Below, one piece after another: positions 13,443 to 21,988 of a DNA stretch of 64,000 nt. Both the position numbers and the translations under genes were made by a program. Under the pieces are notes generated by a model that had not been told where the DNA came from, made no database searches, and saw only the letters and a program-made list of their open reading frames with translations. Location of the stretch: IMG/VR virus record IMGVR_UViG_3300019888_000003, positions 1 through 64,000 of that record. One strand, 5' to 3'. Each line of letters begins with the position of its first letter. The first letter of the stretch is position 1. Source of the stretch: a virus.

Positions 13443-16400
13443 GTGTCGATGAAAAAGACTCTGAGCATCAAGTTCGGGCGTTCGGTCTCCTCGACGACGA
13501 GTCGACCGGACTCCTTGGAAGTTGTCGTCACCCCACTCAACAGCGCGAACAATCCCACGCTCAATGCCACCTACGTCGCGGAGAAGCAGGTCCAGAAGAC
13601 CTTGTTGGCCAATGCGACCAACATCGTGACGTTCGATTTGACTCCCACCTACGAAGCTGGTCTCACCGAGCCGATCTTCTATCGTCTGGCGTGGCGCAAG
13701 AGTTTCCTTGGGCGCATTTCTGAGACCGACTTTTCGATGCCGGATCACGATGTCGACTTCGAAGATCTCGGAGACCTCGGAAATATTATTCAAGGAACCA
13801 ACTATCTCCGCGAAGACGATCTCGGTGTGGCGGGGCGAGTGGCGCGCCTGGACAGCAACGGCAACCTCGTGGACGGCAACGGCAACATCGTCGGAGCGAC
13901 AGTTCTGGACGGTGTTAATGTCCTGATCGCTCAGGAGATTCGAGATCGACAATCTGCCGATGCCGGTGTCAGCCGAGACCTCACGCTGCGCCTGGAGACG
14001 CAGATCAACTCGGTCCTGAACACCACGGCGGTCAATCTGGCGAGCGAGGTGCAGGGCCGCAATGCCTCTGTCGCCGCAGAGGCATTGGCTCGCTCTCTCG
14101 CGGACAACGTTCTCGGTGCCCAGGTCAATACACTTACGTCCACGACGGCGCAGCGTTTCACCGACACCAATGTCGTTCTCGCCGCACACACCTCGGCATT
14201 GGCGCTCAAGGCCGATCTGGTCAACGGCAAGGTAGCCACGTCACAGATTCCAGCGCTCGCCACCGGTACCGCCGTGGCCGTGGCCGACGAGGCGGCGATG
14301 CTCGCTCTGACCCCGACACAGGTACAGAACGGCGACCTTGCGGTGCGTCCCGAGGGTACCTGGATGCTGGTCGGGGCAGACCCCGCCGTGCTCGCGAACT
14401 GGATTCAGACTTCCAATCCTGCTGGTGGCGTGCAGATGGTCAACGGCCAAGTCGGGATCATCACGCTCTCTGCGGTGGATGTGGGAGCGCGAAGCGCCGA
14501 CGTCGCCGTCCCCATGAACGATGTGAACGGTCTTACTGCCGCGTTGGCACTCAAGGCGACCACTACTGCCTTGGCGACGACGAACACCGGACTCGCGATT
14601 CAGACGGGGCGCATCGACGCGCTCACTACCAGCCTGACGACGTTGGACGGGGTGGCGGTAAAGCTCGTCGGGGGCGTCATTAACACCACTTATCTTGCTG
14701 CGGACGTGCCGCGCGTGGACATCAACAACCAGTTCCTCCGTAAGGATGGCACCGTCATTCCCATCGCGGGTGGTGGTGGCGGCGGTGACGTCACGATGGT
14801 CAACGGCAAGACCGGCAACGTGGTGCTTCAGCCCTCTGATATCGGCGCACGGTCGGCATCGGTGCCTGTTCCACAGGCTGACATCGACAACCTCGCTGCG
14901 ACACTATCGCTCAAGACCGATGTCGCCACCACGCAAGCACTCGCCACTCGTGTTTCGCGTAACGAGGTGGACATCGCCGACCTTCAGGCTGGCGGCGGAG
15001 GGACGGGAGGCGTGTCGTCCAAGACGACGGTGTCGTGGGTGGCCGATGCGGGTACTGCTCCGCAGAACGTTCTCGTCAAGTCGCCGTTCGGTATCGCTGC
15101 GGGTTCTCCGTACTACGATCCCAACGGTGCACTGGAGGGTGAGGCGGCCTATCCCTACATCGATTCGAACGGTCATCTCACGCTGCGCCAGCTCGACCCA
15201 CTGGCCACCCCGGAACCAGCTCCAGTCAATCCGACCGATTTCAACACTCTGACGGGCCGTGTCACGTCTTTGGAGACGGGCAGTGCAAAGCCTGCGGGAG
15301 GATGGCTCAAGGCCGACCTCGTCCAGGCGGTGCAGGACGATCTGACGTCGATCGAGGGCGCTACGTCTTCCTCTACGAACAACTCGATTGTGGTGCGCAA
15401 CGCAGCAGGTACCTTTGCGGTGACGGAGCCTACTGCCACTGGACATCCCTCGACGAAGAATTACGTCGACACCGCGCTCGCCCTCAAGGCCACTACGGCG
15501 AGTGTGACTGCGCTGACGACCACAGTGAACGGCAAGGCACTCGCGAGCGATCTCACCACGCTCACCGGGCGCGTGACCAACGTCGAGAACACCATGCCCA
15601 CCAAGGCCGACTTGGATGTGTCCAGTCACGTTCCCTTGGGGCAGATTCCGACCTTGCCGGGATCACAGGTCACCGGATTTTCTCTCAAGGCCGATCTGGA
15701 CGGTGCGGGTGGCAAGTTGTTGCTCACTCAGGTGCCCACCGGCATTCCACAGGCTTCCATCTCGGGGCTCGTCGCTTCACTTACCGCCAAGGCCGACTTG
15801 GTGGGTGGATTGATACCGACTGCCCAGATTCCGGCGTTGGCGACGCAGGAGGTCTATCCGGTGGCCAACCGTGCGGCCATGCTGGCACTGAGTACGGCAC
15901 AGGTGCAGCGCGGCGACATGTCGGTTATCACCAGTGGTGCAGACCAGGGTTCCTACATCCTCAACTCCTCGGACCCCAGCCAGTTCGCGAACTGGGTGCT
16001 GCTGCAAACTCCGGCTGGCTCGGTGCAGACGGTCAACGGTCAGTCCGGCACTGTGGTGCTGGGGGCCGCTGACGTGGGAGCGCGTCCGAGTGCTACCCCG
16101 ATTCCCGAATCCGACATCACCAACCTGGTCACCGACCTGGCAGCGAAGTCGGCGACGACCTATGTCGACGCCCAGGTGGCGACTCGGACGACCCCGGCTG
16201 CTGTCTCGACGCAGATCGCGGCCCAGGGGCAGTCCAAGTTCGCCGCCGACGTAGTGGCGACAGGAGCGGTGACGCTCTCGGGTGCTCAAAGTATCGACGG
16301 TGCATTGCGTGGCGCGGGTATCAAGGCGCTGCTCACCGCGCAGGCATCCTCGGCACAGAACGGATTGTGGACCATCGCGGCGGGCGCGTGGACACGTGCG

Positions 16401-16892
16401 ACCGATCAGGTGAGTGGGTCGACGTTCATGCCTGCCAGCCTCGTCATGATCAAGAGCGGTACGGCGAACTCGAACTCGATCTGGCAGCTCACCACTGTCA
16501 CGTCAGGTTCGGTCGACACCAACGCGCAGGCATGGTCCAAGATCCTTCAGGGTGGTCCGCCTTCGGTGTACACACCGGGTAACGGCATCGACATCACCGG
16601 CAACGTCGTCAGTGTCAAGAATGGTCCCGGCTTGATCGCGGACGGCACCAACCTTCGCCTCGACACCACGGCGGTGATGCGCGGTATCGCCGTGGACGTT
16701 CCTGCCGGGTCGACCACTCCGACGATCACACACAACCTGAACACCTTGAACATCTGGGGGTTCGTGCGGGAGAAGTCCTCCGGCGACATTCAGTTGGTCG
16801 GCACCACGGCGGTGTCGGTGAACAGTGCGTCGATGGAGTTCGGTGCAGCTCCGGTGGACCAGCAATATTCGGCGATTATTTTTGGCTGGTGA
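13443..16892 (+). CDS. giant tail fibre protein (1149 aa) with repeats
   Basis: A long fibre protein that would bind the host surface. The N-terminal 110 residues form an attachment domain. The shaft is built from short repeats such as LALKATT and LKADLVNGK, and from two copies of a module of about 100 residues. Each copy runs from K(A)DLVxGxxxTxQIPALAT through AAMLAL, QVQxGD, ANW and VNGQxG to ADVGAR, at nt about 14210-14510 and 15785-16085. A glycine run interrupts the middle, and the C-terminus is beta-rich. The GTG start has GAGGGAG upstream. The same module occurs in the fibre gene at 58421. Host-range protein by context. Confidence 0.85.
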   Translation: MSMKKTLSIKFGRSVSSTTSRPDSLEVVVTPLNSANNPTLNATYVAEKQVQKTLLANATNIVTFDLTPTYEAGLTEPIFYRLAWRKSFLGRISETDFSMPDHDVDFEDLGDLGNIIQGTNYLREDDLGVAGRVARLDSNGNLVDGNGNIVGATVLDGVNVLIAQEIRDRQSADAGVSRDLTLRLETQINSVLNTTAVNLASEVQGRNASVAAEALARSLADNVLGAQVNTLTSTTAQRFTDTNVVLAAHTSALALKADLVNGKVATSQIPALATGTAVAVADEAAMLALTPTQVQNGDLAVRPEGTWMLVGADPAVLANWIQTSNPAGGVQMVNGQVGIITLSAVDVGARSADVAVPMNDVNGLTAALALKATTTALATTNTGLAIQTGRIDALTTSLTTLDGVAVKLVGGVINTTYLAADVPRVDINNQFLRKDGTVIPIAGGGGGGDVTMVNGKTGNVVLQPSDIGARSASVPVPQADIDNLAATLSLKTDVATTQALATRVSRNEVDIADLQAGGGGTGGVSSKTTVSWVADAGTAPQNVLVKSPFGIAAGSPYYDPNGALEGEAAYPYIDSNGHLTLRQLDPLATPEPAPVNPTDFNTLTGRVTSLETGSAKPAGGWLKADLVQAVQDDLTSIEGATSSSTNNSIVVRNAAGTFAVTEPTATGHPSTKNYVDTALALKATTASVTALTTTVNGKALASDLTTLTGRVTNVENTMPTKADLDVSSHVPLGQIPTLPGSQVTGFSLKADLDGAGGKLLLTQVPTGIPQASISGLVASLTAKADLVGGLIPTAQIPALATQEVYPVANRAAMLALSTAQVQRGDMSVITSGADQGSYILNSSDPSQFANWVLLQTPAGSVQTVNGQSGTVVLGAADVGARPSATPIPESDITNLVTDLAAKSATTYVDAQVATRTTPAAVSTQIAAQGQSKFAADVVATGAVTLSGAQSIDGALRGAGIKALLTAQASSAQNGLWTIAAGAWTRATDQVSGSTFMPASLVMIKSGTANSNSIWQLTTVTSGSVDTNAQAWSKILQGGPPSVYTPGNGIDITGNVVSVKNGPGLIADGTNLRLDTTAVMRGIAVDVPAGSTTPTITHNLNTLNIWGFVREKSSGDIQLVGTTAVSVNSASMEFGAAPVDQQYSAIIFGW

Positions 16893-16898
16893 TGAGTT

Positions 16899-17618
16899 GT
16901 GTCAAGTTTAAAGTACATCGGTAAGGCCATCGACGTTGCTGCTGCTCTGTCGACGAAGTCCTACGTGGATTCCGTGCAAGCGACGTCGTTGTCGCAAGCG
17001 GCAGTGGACACTTCGGTCAATTCGCAGTTCGCCTCCTACGCGGTCAAGACCTATGTCGACTCTCAGGATGCGCTCAACGCTCTGACGAGTTACGTGGACA
17101 GCCAGGACAATCTTCGACTCAAGCTTGCGCAGAAGAACGTGGCGAACGGAGTTCCGGGGCTCGACGCGAACGGCAAAGTGTTGGCCAGCAAGCTCAACGT
17201 CGCGGTCACGCAGCGCAACAATCGAATGTTCTGGAGTCCCTCGTCCTACCCCGGTTCGAACATCGATGTTTTCAGCGGAACGACAGTCCTCTACACCTGT
17301 GCGGTCAGTGACCCAGGCTATTCGTACAAGATGCTGTGTTTCGCCAGTCACGAGGTGCACTCCGCCGATATTTCCACCTATCCCATTGTCGAGGTTCGGG
17401 TTGGCAGCTCCGGTGGACAATTGATTGCGCAGGGGTGGGGGCCAGCCGATGCGACTTACTGGACCGGTGTGAGCGTCGAACCGTTTGCCGTGAACACTCA
17501 GACGATCAAGACTGGCGCAACGACGCTCTATGTGACGCTGCATCAAGGCGGGAGCAATGGTCAGGTGACTGTCTCGACATACAAGCCGTATTTCTACGTG
17601 ATGGCCATACCTAGCTAG
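16899..17618 (+). CDS. tail fibre/minor tail protein, SLKY family member 1
   Basis: A 239-residue protein starting SSLKYIGKA, followed by a helical region with repeated YVDxQD motifs (residues about 50-72), a GVPGLDANGKV hinge and a beta-rich C-terminal domain. Two neighbours at 18311 and 19052 share the N-terminal half but have different C-termini, suggesting a common attachment stalk with variable receptor-binding heads. GTG start six bases after the stop of the giant fibre gene. Confidence 0.82.
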   Translation: MSSLKYIGKAIDVAAALSTKSYVDSVQATSLSQAAVDTSVNSQFASYAVKTYVDSQDALNALTSYVDSQDNLRLKLAQKNVANGVPGLDANGKVLASKLNVAVTQRNNRMFWSPSSYPGSNIDVFSGTTVLYTCAVSDPGYSYKMLCFASHEVHSADISTYPIVEVRVGSSGGQLIAQGWGPADATYWTGVSVEPFAVNTQTIKTGATTLYVTLHQGGSNGQVTVSTYKPYFYVMAIPS

Positions 17619-17628
17619 GGAGGAAGAT

Positions 17629-18219
17629 TTAAATATGTGTCCAGGTCTTTCTCTTGATCACGTTGTGAATGCATTGGTAGCTGACATCGAATGTTCGGCC
17701 AAGTTCGGCCTGAGTGATTCCTCCGGCGCTGTAGATGCGACGGATTTCGAGCACGTTCTCTTCGGTGAGCCTGGCATGAGGGTGGTCGATCCCTTTGCAC
17801 ATCAAACCGCGTTCGGTGGCCTCGGCGATATTTTCTCGGTGAGTCCCAAGGTGGAGGCATCGAGGGTGAACGCAGATTGGCCTATCACAGTGATGAAGAA
17901 TGTAAAGACCTTGAGGGATGGGGCCGTGGTAAATGCGGTAAGAGGCTCTGATTGCTGTAACTACATGGTTTTCTGCCCAAAAATGTCCATATCCTTTGTC
18001 ATTCGTTCCTCTTGTCCAGTCCCAGCATCCGTTTTCGGGGGGTTCACCGGGCATGAACCAAGCGAATGCTTCAGCCTCGGTCAGTCCCGAAGGTGCACGA
18101 AGTGTACCGGGGTTCATCGGGTCACCTCGGTAGTACCAGCGCTGATAGTGCATACCGCACCAGCTTCGGGCAAGGACCGGCTTGAGGCAATTTGGGATGG
18201 AGCACGTAGAATCAGTCAT
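17629..18219 (-). CDS. HNH homing endonuclease, antisense
   Basis: A 196-residue HNH protein read leftward inside the rightward tail cluster. The N-terminus has a zinc-knuckle-like CSIPNC and CGMHYQRW. The HNH core runs GCWDWTRG, GYGHFW, LHHCDRPICVHPRCLHLGTHREN. A C-terminal helix-turn-helix (TQAELGRTFDVSYQCIHNVIK) reads DNA. ATG 18219 is chosen because AGGTGAG precedes it on the minus strand, although the frame is open to 18408. Left of its stop there is an orphan GGGAGGA followed by TTTAAATATG, resembling the start region of the SLKY genes. It is a paralogue of the gene at 19845. Confidence 0.85.
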   Translation of the reverse strand: MTDSTCSIPNCLKPVLARSWCGMHYQRWYYRGDPMNPGTLRAPSGLTEAEAFAWFMPGEPPENGCWDWTRGTNDKGYGHFWAENHVVTAIRASYRIYHGPIPQGLYILHHCDRPICVHPRCLHLGTHRENIAEATERGLMCKGIDHPHARLTEENVLEIRRIYSAGGITQAELGRTFDVSYQCIHNVIKRKTWTHI

Positions 18220-18310
18220 ATCGACACTCACCTGTCGGTCGTGCCCCGGCCTGTTTCCGCAGGTGCGGGGCGTTCTACTCCCATAGTAGTCGTGAGAGGA
18301 GGGGTGAACC

Positions 18311-19045
18311 TTGTCCTCACTTAAGTACAAGGGGAGGCCAGCTGATACCGACTTCTCTATCCCCAGCAAGCAATTCGTAGACGACCGATTCGCCACGATC
18401 GGGGTCAACCAGGCCTATGTCGATGCTGCCGTGGCGGCGCAGACCGGAGTTCTCGCTCTCAAGACCTATGTGGACACTCAGGATGCCACCAAGGCTAGGA
18501 AAACTACGGTGGACACGGCGGACACCGGGTACATCCTGGCGACCGCACGCGGGGCCGCAAGCGGCATAGCATCCCTCGGCGCGGACAATCTGGTCCCGGC
18601 TGGGCAGGTGCCAACGTCTATACCCGACCGCTCCATAGTCGTTGTTCCTACCGGAACGCAATATCTCAGCGGTACGCAGGGAGTGTCCAGCACGACAGTG
18701 AAGACCTATCGCGCGGCCAGTCTGACCATTACTGATCCCGGTTGGCCGTATGTGATGTTCTCGTTCGCCACGGTGCGGGGGTTCGCTTCGGCGGCAGGCA
18801 ATTGGGGTCAGGGTGTCATTCTCGACCCCTCGAACAACGGCTGGACGGGTGTAGGCGTTACCGGGGACAACACCAATATTCAGAGTTATCAGATCATGCC
18901 GTACGCAGCGGCTTCACAGGCGGCTTATGGATTGAGTGGCGGGAGGACACTGGAGTTGTGGCTTTCGCTGTACTCCGGGAGTGGAACCTTTTATTTCCAG
19001 AGCACAGGTTTCGTCTTTTATGCGCTACTACTGCCATCGCTGTAA
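18311..19045 (+). CDS. tail fibre/minor tail protein, SLKY family member 2
   Basis: A 244-residue paralogue of the proteins at 16899 and 19052. It has the SSLKYKGRPADT opening, a YVDAAVAAQT and KTYVDTQD helical stalk, and an IASLGADNLVPAGQVP hinge, then its own C-terminal beta domain. The start appears to be TTG 18311 after GAGAGGAGGGG. The antisense HNH gene separates it from its upstream paralogue. Confidence 0.8.
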   Translation: MSSLKYKGRPADTDFSIPSKQFVDDRFATIGVNQAYVDAAVAAQTGVLALKTYVDTQDATKARKTTVDTADTGYILATARGAASGIASLGADNLVPAGQVPTSIPDRSIVVVPTGTQYLSGTQGVSSTTVKTYRAASLTITDPGWPYVMFSFATVRGFASAAGNWGQGVILDPSNNGWTGVGVTGDNTNIQSYQIMPYAAASQAAYGLSGGRTLELWLSLYSGSGTFYFQSTGFVFYALLLPSL

Positions 19046-19051
19046 GGGGAG

Positions 19052-19798
19052 GTGAGTAAGACGGGGAGTTTAAAATACGTCGGCAAGGCTCCAGCAGCCG
19101 CCAAAGACATGACCAATCGTCTAGCTATCGACGCGGCGTTCGCAGGAGGAACTCAGCGTTCCTATGTCGACAACAAAGTGGCAACCGTGGTGTCGACACT
19201 GTCGCGCAAGGATTACGTGGACGGACAGGACAACGCTTATGCCACCACTGCCTACTATCAGGCCGGGGATGCGCTGCTGATCCCGAATGCGCAGAAGGCA
19301 GCCGTCAACGGTGTCGCCAGTCTCGACTCCGGTTCCAAGATTCCCATTGCGCAGATTCCCGCATTCGGGGCGGGGAACATTCAGGGTCCGTACGGTACGA
19401 CCTCTCGCACGACAGGCACAGCGAACCAGGGAAGTTCCTTCACCATCGCGAACTGGACTCTCGCAGCTCCCGGATTCTCCTGGCGACCGCTCGTCTTCGC
19501 CTCGGTGATCATCAGTGGGGCGGGTTCGACCAGGCCCTGTCTCGAAGCACGACTCAGCGGTACCCTCATCGGGTTCGGCTGGGGTAATGCCTACAACGGA
19601 TACCAGGCGGTCTCGCTTCACCCAGCCCCGGATATCACATCTCAGTCGGGCAATCCTCCGACTTCGTATTCGGGGGCCAGTACCCCGAGTATCTCGTTGA
19701 ACATCGTGGAACCGTTCAACAATTCGGGGATGTCGGTGACCTTCGGCGCTACCGGGTACCTGGTGACGGCGGTGGTGTATCTCGTGAAGATCGGTTGA
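19052..19798 (+). CDS. tail fibre/minor tail protein, SLKY family member 3
   Basis: A 248-residue third member of the family: GSLKYVGKAPAA, SYVDNKVA, DYVDGQDNAYA, GVASLDSGSKIPIAQIP, then a distinct C-terminal domain rich in Gly, Ser and aromatic residues. GTG 19052 start with AAGGGGAGG upstream. Likely a receptor-binding or baseplate accessory protein. Confidence 0.8.
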   Translation: MSKTGSLKYVGKAPAAAKDMTNRLAIDAAFAGGTQRSYVDNKVATVVSTLSRKDYVDGQDNAYATTAYYQAGDALLIPNAQKAAVNGVASLDSGSKIPIAQIPAFGAGNIQGPYGTTSRTTGTANQGSSFTIANWTLAAPGFSWRPLVFASVIISGAGSTRPCLEARLSGTLIGFGWGNAYNGYQAVSLHPAPDITSQSGNPPTSYSGASTPSISLNIVEPFNNSGMSVTFGATGYLVTAVVYLVKIG

Positions 19799-19803
19799 TG
19801 AAA

Positions 19804-19844
19804 AGGCTGAGGAGCTGAGAAATAAAATGGGTATCATTACGGAG
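19804..19844 (+). other. displaced copy of the endolysin start region
   Basis: A good ribosome site (GAGGAG) is followed by ATG 19827 and the codons for MGIITE, closely matching the true endolysin start at 20480 (MGIVTE). The reading frame then runs into sequence antisense to the HNH gene. This looks like the original or duplicated initiation region left behind by the HNH insertion. Confidence 0.5.
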
Positions 19845-20453
19845 TCAATTGAGGTGACTCCATCTTCTACTGCTGGCTGCGTCGTAACACGTCCACTTGT
19901 TGATCCCAAGTTCCTCGGCGATCTTTTTCACGGTTTCTCCGGCCTCTTTACGAGCACGTATCTGGAGGACGATGGATTCTGTCAAGACAGACCCTCCGTG
20001 ACGTTCACCTATAGCGGATCGCTGATGTTCGACCATGTCTCTGGAGTTGTCGGCTTCGTAACCGATGTCCAGATGTTCTGGGTTGCAGCACGGTGGGTTG
20101 TCGCATACACGATGGCGAACCAACATCCCCTCGGGGATCTCTGCTTCGTGATGAAGCTCCCAAGCCATACGGTGAGCGATGATCCGTTGTCTTCGGTAAC
20201 TGAAGAATCCGTATCCCTCGGATTGGGAGCCAGTCCAGAGCCAACATTCGTTGGGGGCACCTACTCGAACCCGACTCCAGAATCTTTCTTCACGAGTCAT
20301 GGTGGTCGGAACATATGCCGGGGGTCTTGGAACCTCAGGCTTTCCGTCTCGGAGCCATCTCTGATAGCAGGAACGACACATGCCGTTAACGATGGTGGTG
20401 TCTCTCCGATTGCATTCGAAGATGACGCAGGAAACAGGATCGGACAGAATCAC
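19845..20453 (-). CDS. HNH homing endonuclease, antisense
   Basis: A 202-residue paralogue of the HNH protein at 17629. It has an N-terminal zinc-knuckle pattern (CVIFEC and CRSCYQRW) and a core with ECWLWTG, GYGFFSY, AHRMAW, RHRVCDNPPCCNPEHLDIG. A C-terminal helix-turn-helix contains VKKIAEELGINKWT. The GTG start at 20453 has no obvious ribosome site, so a downstream start is possible. It lies antisense between two copies of the endolysin 5' end, as expected for an insertion at codon five or six of that gene. Confidence 0.85.
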   Translation of the reverse strand: MILSDPVSCVIFECNRRDTTIVNGMCRSCYQRWLRDGKPEVPRPPAYVPTTMTREERFWSRVRVGAPNECWLWTGSQSEGYGFFSYRRQRIIAHRMAWELHHEAEIPEGMLVRHRVCDNPPCCNPEHLDIGYEADNSRDMVEHQRSAIGERHGGSVLTESIVLQIRARKEAGETVKKIAEELGINKWTCYDAASSRRWSHLN

Positions 20454-20479
20454 AAACTACATTGTATAGGACAACCCCA

Positions 20480-21988
20480 ATGGGTATCGTGACGGAAAAT
20501 GGATGGCCTCAAGTTGATGCCGATCAGCTTGACAGGGGTTTGATTCCTGGGACTACCGCTGTCTGTGAAACTCTCGAAGGAGATGTCAACACAATCCTTA
20601 AGGGGTTCGCAGCCTGGTATCACAGGAACGTGGCACCGATAGATATCGGTCCAAGAGATGAGTGGAGCTGGAGTCGGACGAACGATGTCTGGAACTCCAA
20701 CCACCTCTCCGGCACCGCGATGGACATCAATTCCAGCCAGTGGCCCTGGCAGGAATACACCATGCCGCAGTGGATGATCGACAAGATTCGCGTCGGACTG
20801 GGACTGTTCGAGGGCACGGTTTTCTGGGGTCGGGACTGGGACCGTCCCGACGAGATGCACTTCCAGATTCAGGGCAACGCGGAACAGATTGCTCCGTTCG
20901 CCGCGAAGCTACAGGGTGGTTACCTCAACATCTGGGCGGCACCGGACCCCAACGACTTTCCGCTACCGCTCGGTTATTACTACGGACCGCAGGACGGTCC
21001 CGACGAGTCCGTCTCGGGTGAGTGGAGCGGCGATTCGCAAGCGGCCAAGGACGGCTTGGGTCGCTGGCAGGAGGCTCTCGGTCTTCCGGTCACGAAGAAG
21101 TGGAACGACGGTGCCACCTCGAAGGCCGCGACCCTGCTTCAGCTCGACAAGGGCTGGGCACCGCACGGTCACGTCGGATCGTGGGAATGGGACGCCGTCA
21201 TCAAGGACGGTTGGCGACTCAAGGCCCCGCTCTCCGTCATCTCGGACCCCGAGCCGGTCGTGGTCAAGTGGGGCGACTACAGCCAGTATCAGGACGCCTT
21301 CCTGGACGACTCCTACCCCTATCCGGTCATCGCCTTCCGGCTGTCCATCGGTGACACTGTGGATGAGCACGCCGTCGAACAGATGCAGAAGGCGCGCGAT
21401 GCCGTAGCGAGCGGGAAGCTCCAGAAGGTCATCGGCTATCACTTCTTCGTTCCGGGAGTCGACAACCTCGGCACGTTCACCGGGGTCATCACGCAAACAG
21501 GTGGGGTGTTCGCCGAATTGTGCGCGATGGTCGACGTCGAGGACGGCGGGGCCAAGTGGGGTATCTCCGGCGATCAGAGCGCGGAGGTCAACGAGCTGAT
21601 CTCGAAGATCAACGATTATTTCAAGAATCCACAGGCCACAGCGGGGTATCTCAACTTCAACTCCAACGCGGAGTTGTGGCAAACAAGGCCCAACGGCATC
21701 AAGCTCGTCGTTCCTGCCTACAACGGGGCCGACAACGAGCCCTACAGCCCGGACCCACTCTTCGTGCACCAATACACCGACTCCGAGGACACTCCGCCGT
21801 TCGGTCCTACCGACATGAACATCTCCAAGATGCCGCTGCACTCGTGGTTGTCGGCCTGGGGTGTCAACGAGGGAGCGCCGAGCCTGGCTCCGCGCGCCTC
21901 GGAAGCGGTGATACCCCCAGCGGTGATATCTTCGGTGTCCGTCACTGAAGACGACTTGGTTGATCTCATCGCGAGGCAATTCGATGCC
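20480..21988 (+). CDS. lysA: endolysin: M15 peptidase + PG-binding + GH25 lysozyme
   Basis: A modular lysin of about 500 residues. Residues 1-130 are an M15 metallopeptidase with zinc ligands H75 and D82 (HLSGTAMD) and H127 (EMHFQI), cutting peptide cross-bridges. Residues about 175-245 look like a peptidoglycan-binding domain. Residues about 255-475 resemble a GH25 muramidase, with GDYSQYQ near its start, MVDVEDG, AGYLNF and HQYTD. ATG 20480 is preferred to the upstream TTG 20462. The ribosome site here is poor (AGGA only), in contrast to the displaced copy at 19827. The frame stops at 21989-21991 and overlaps the next gene. Confidence 0.88.

Noticed and set aside
17635-18324. 229-codon plus-strand frame
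   Set aside because: Antisense to the HNH gene at 17629-18219, no homology-like motifs.
19827-20492. 221-codon plus-strand frame starting MGIITE
   Set aside because: After the first codons it is antisense to a convincing HNH gene and shows no protein-like pattern. Only its start region is meaningful, as the displaced lysin start.
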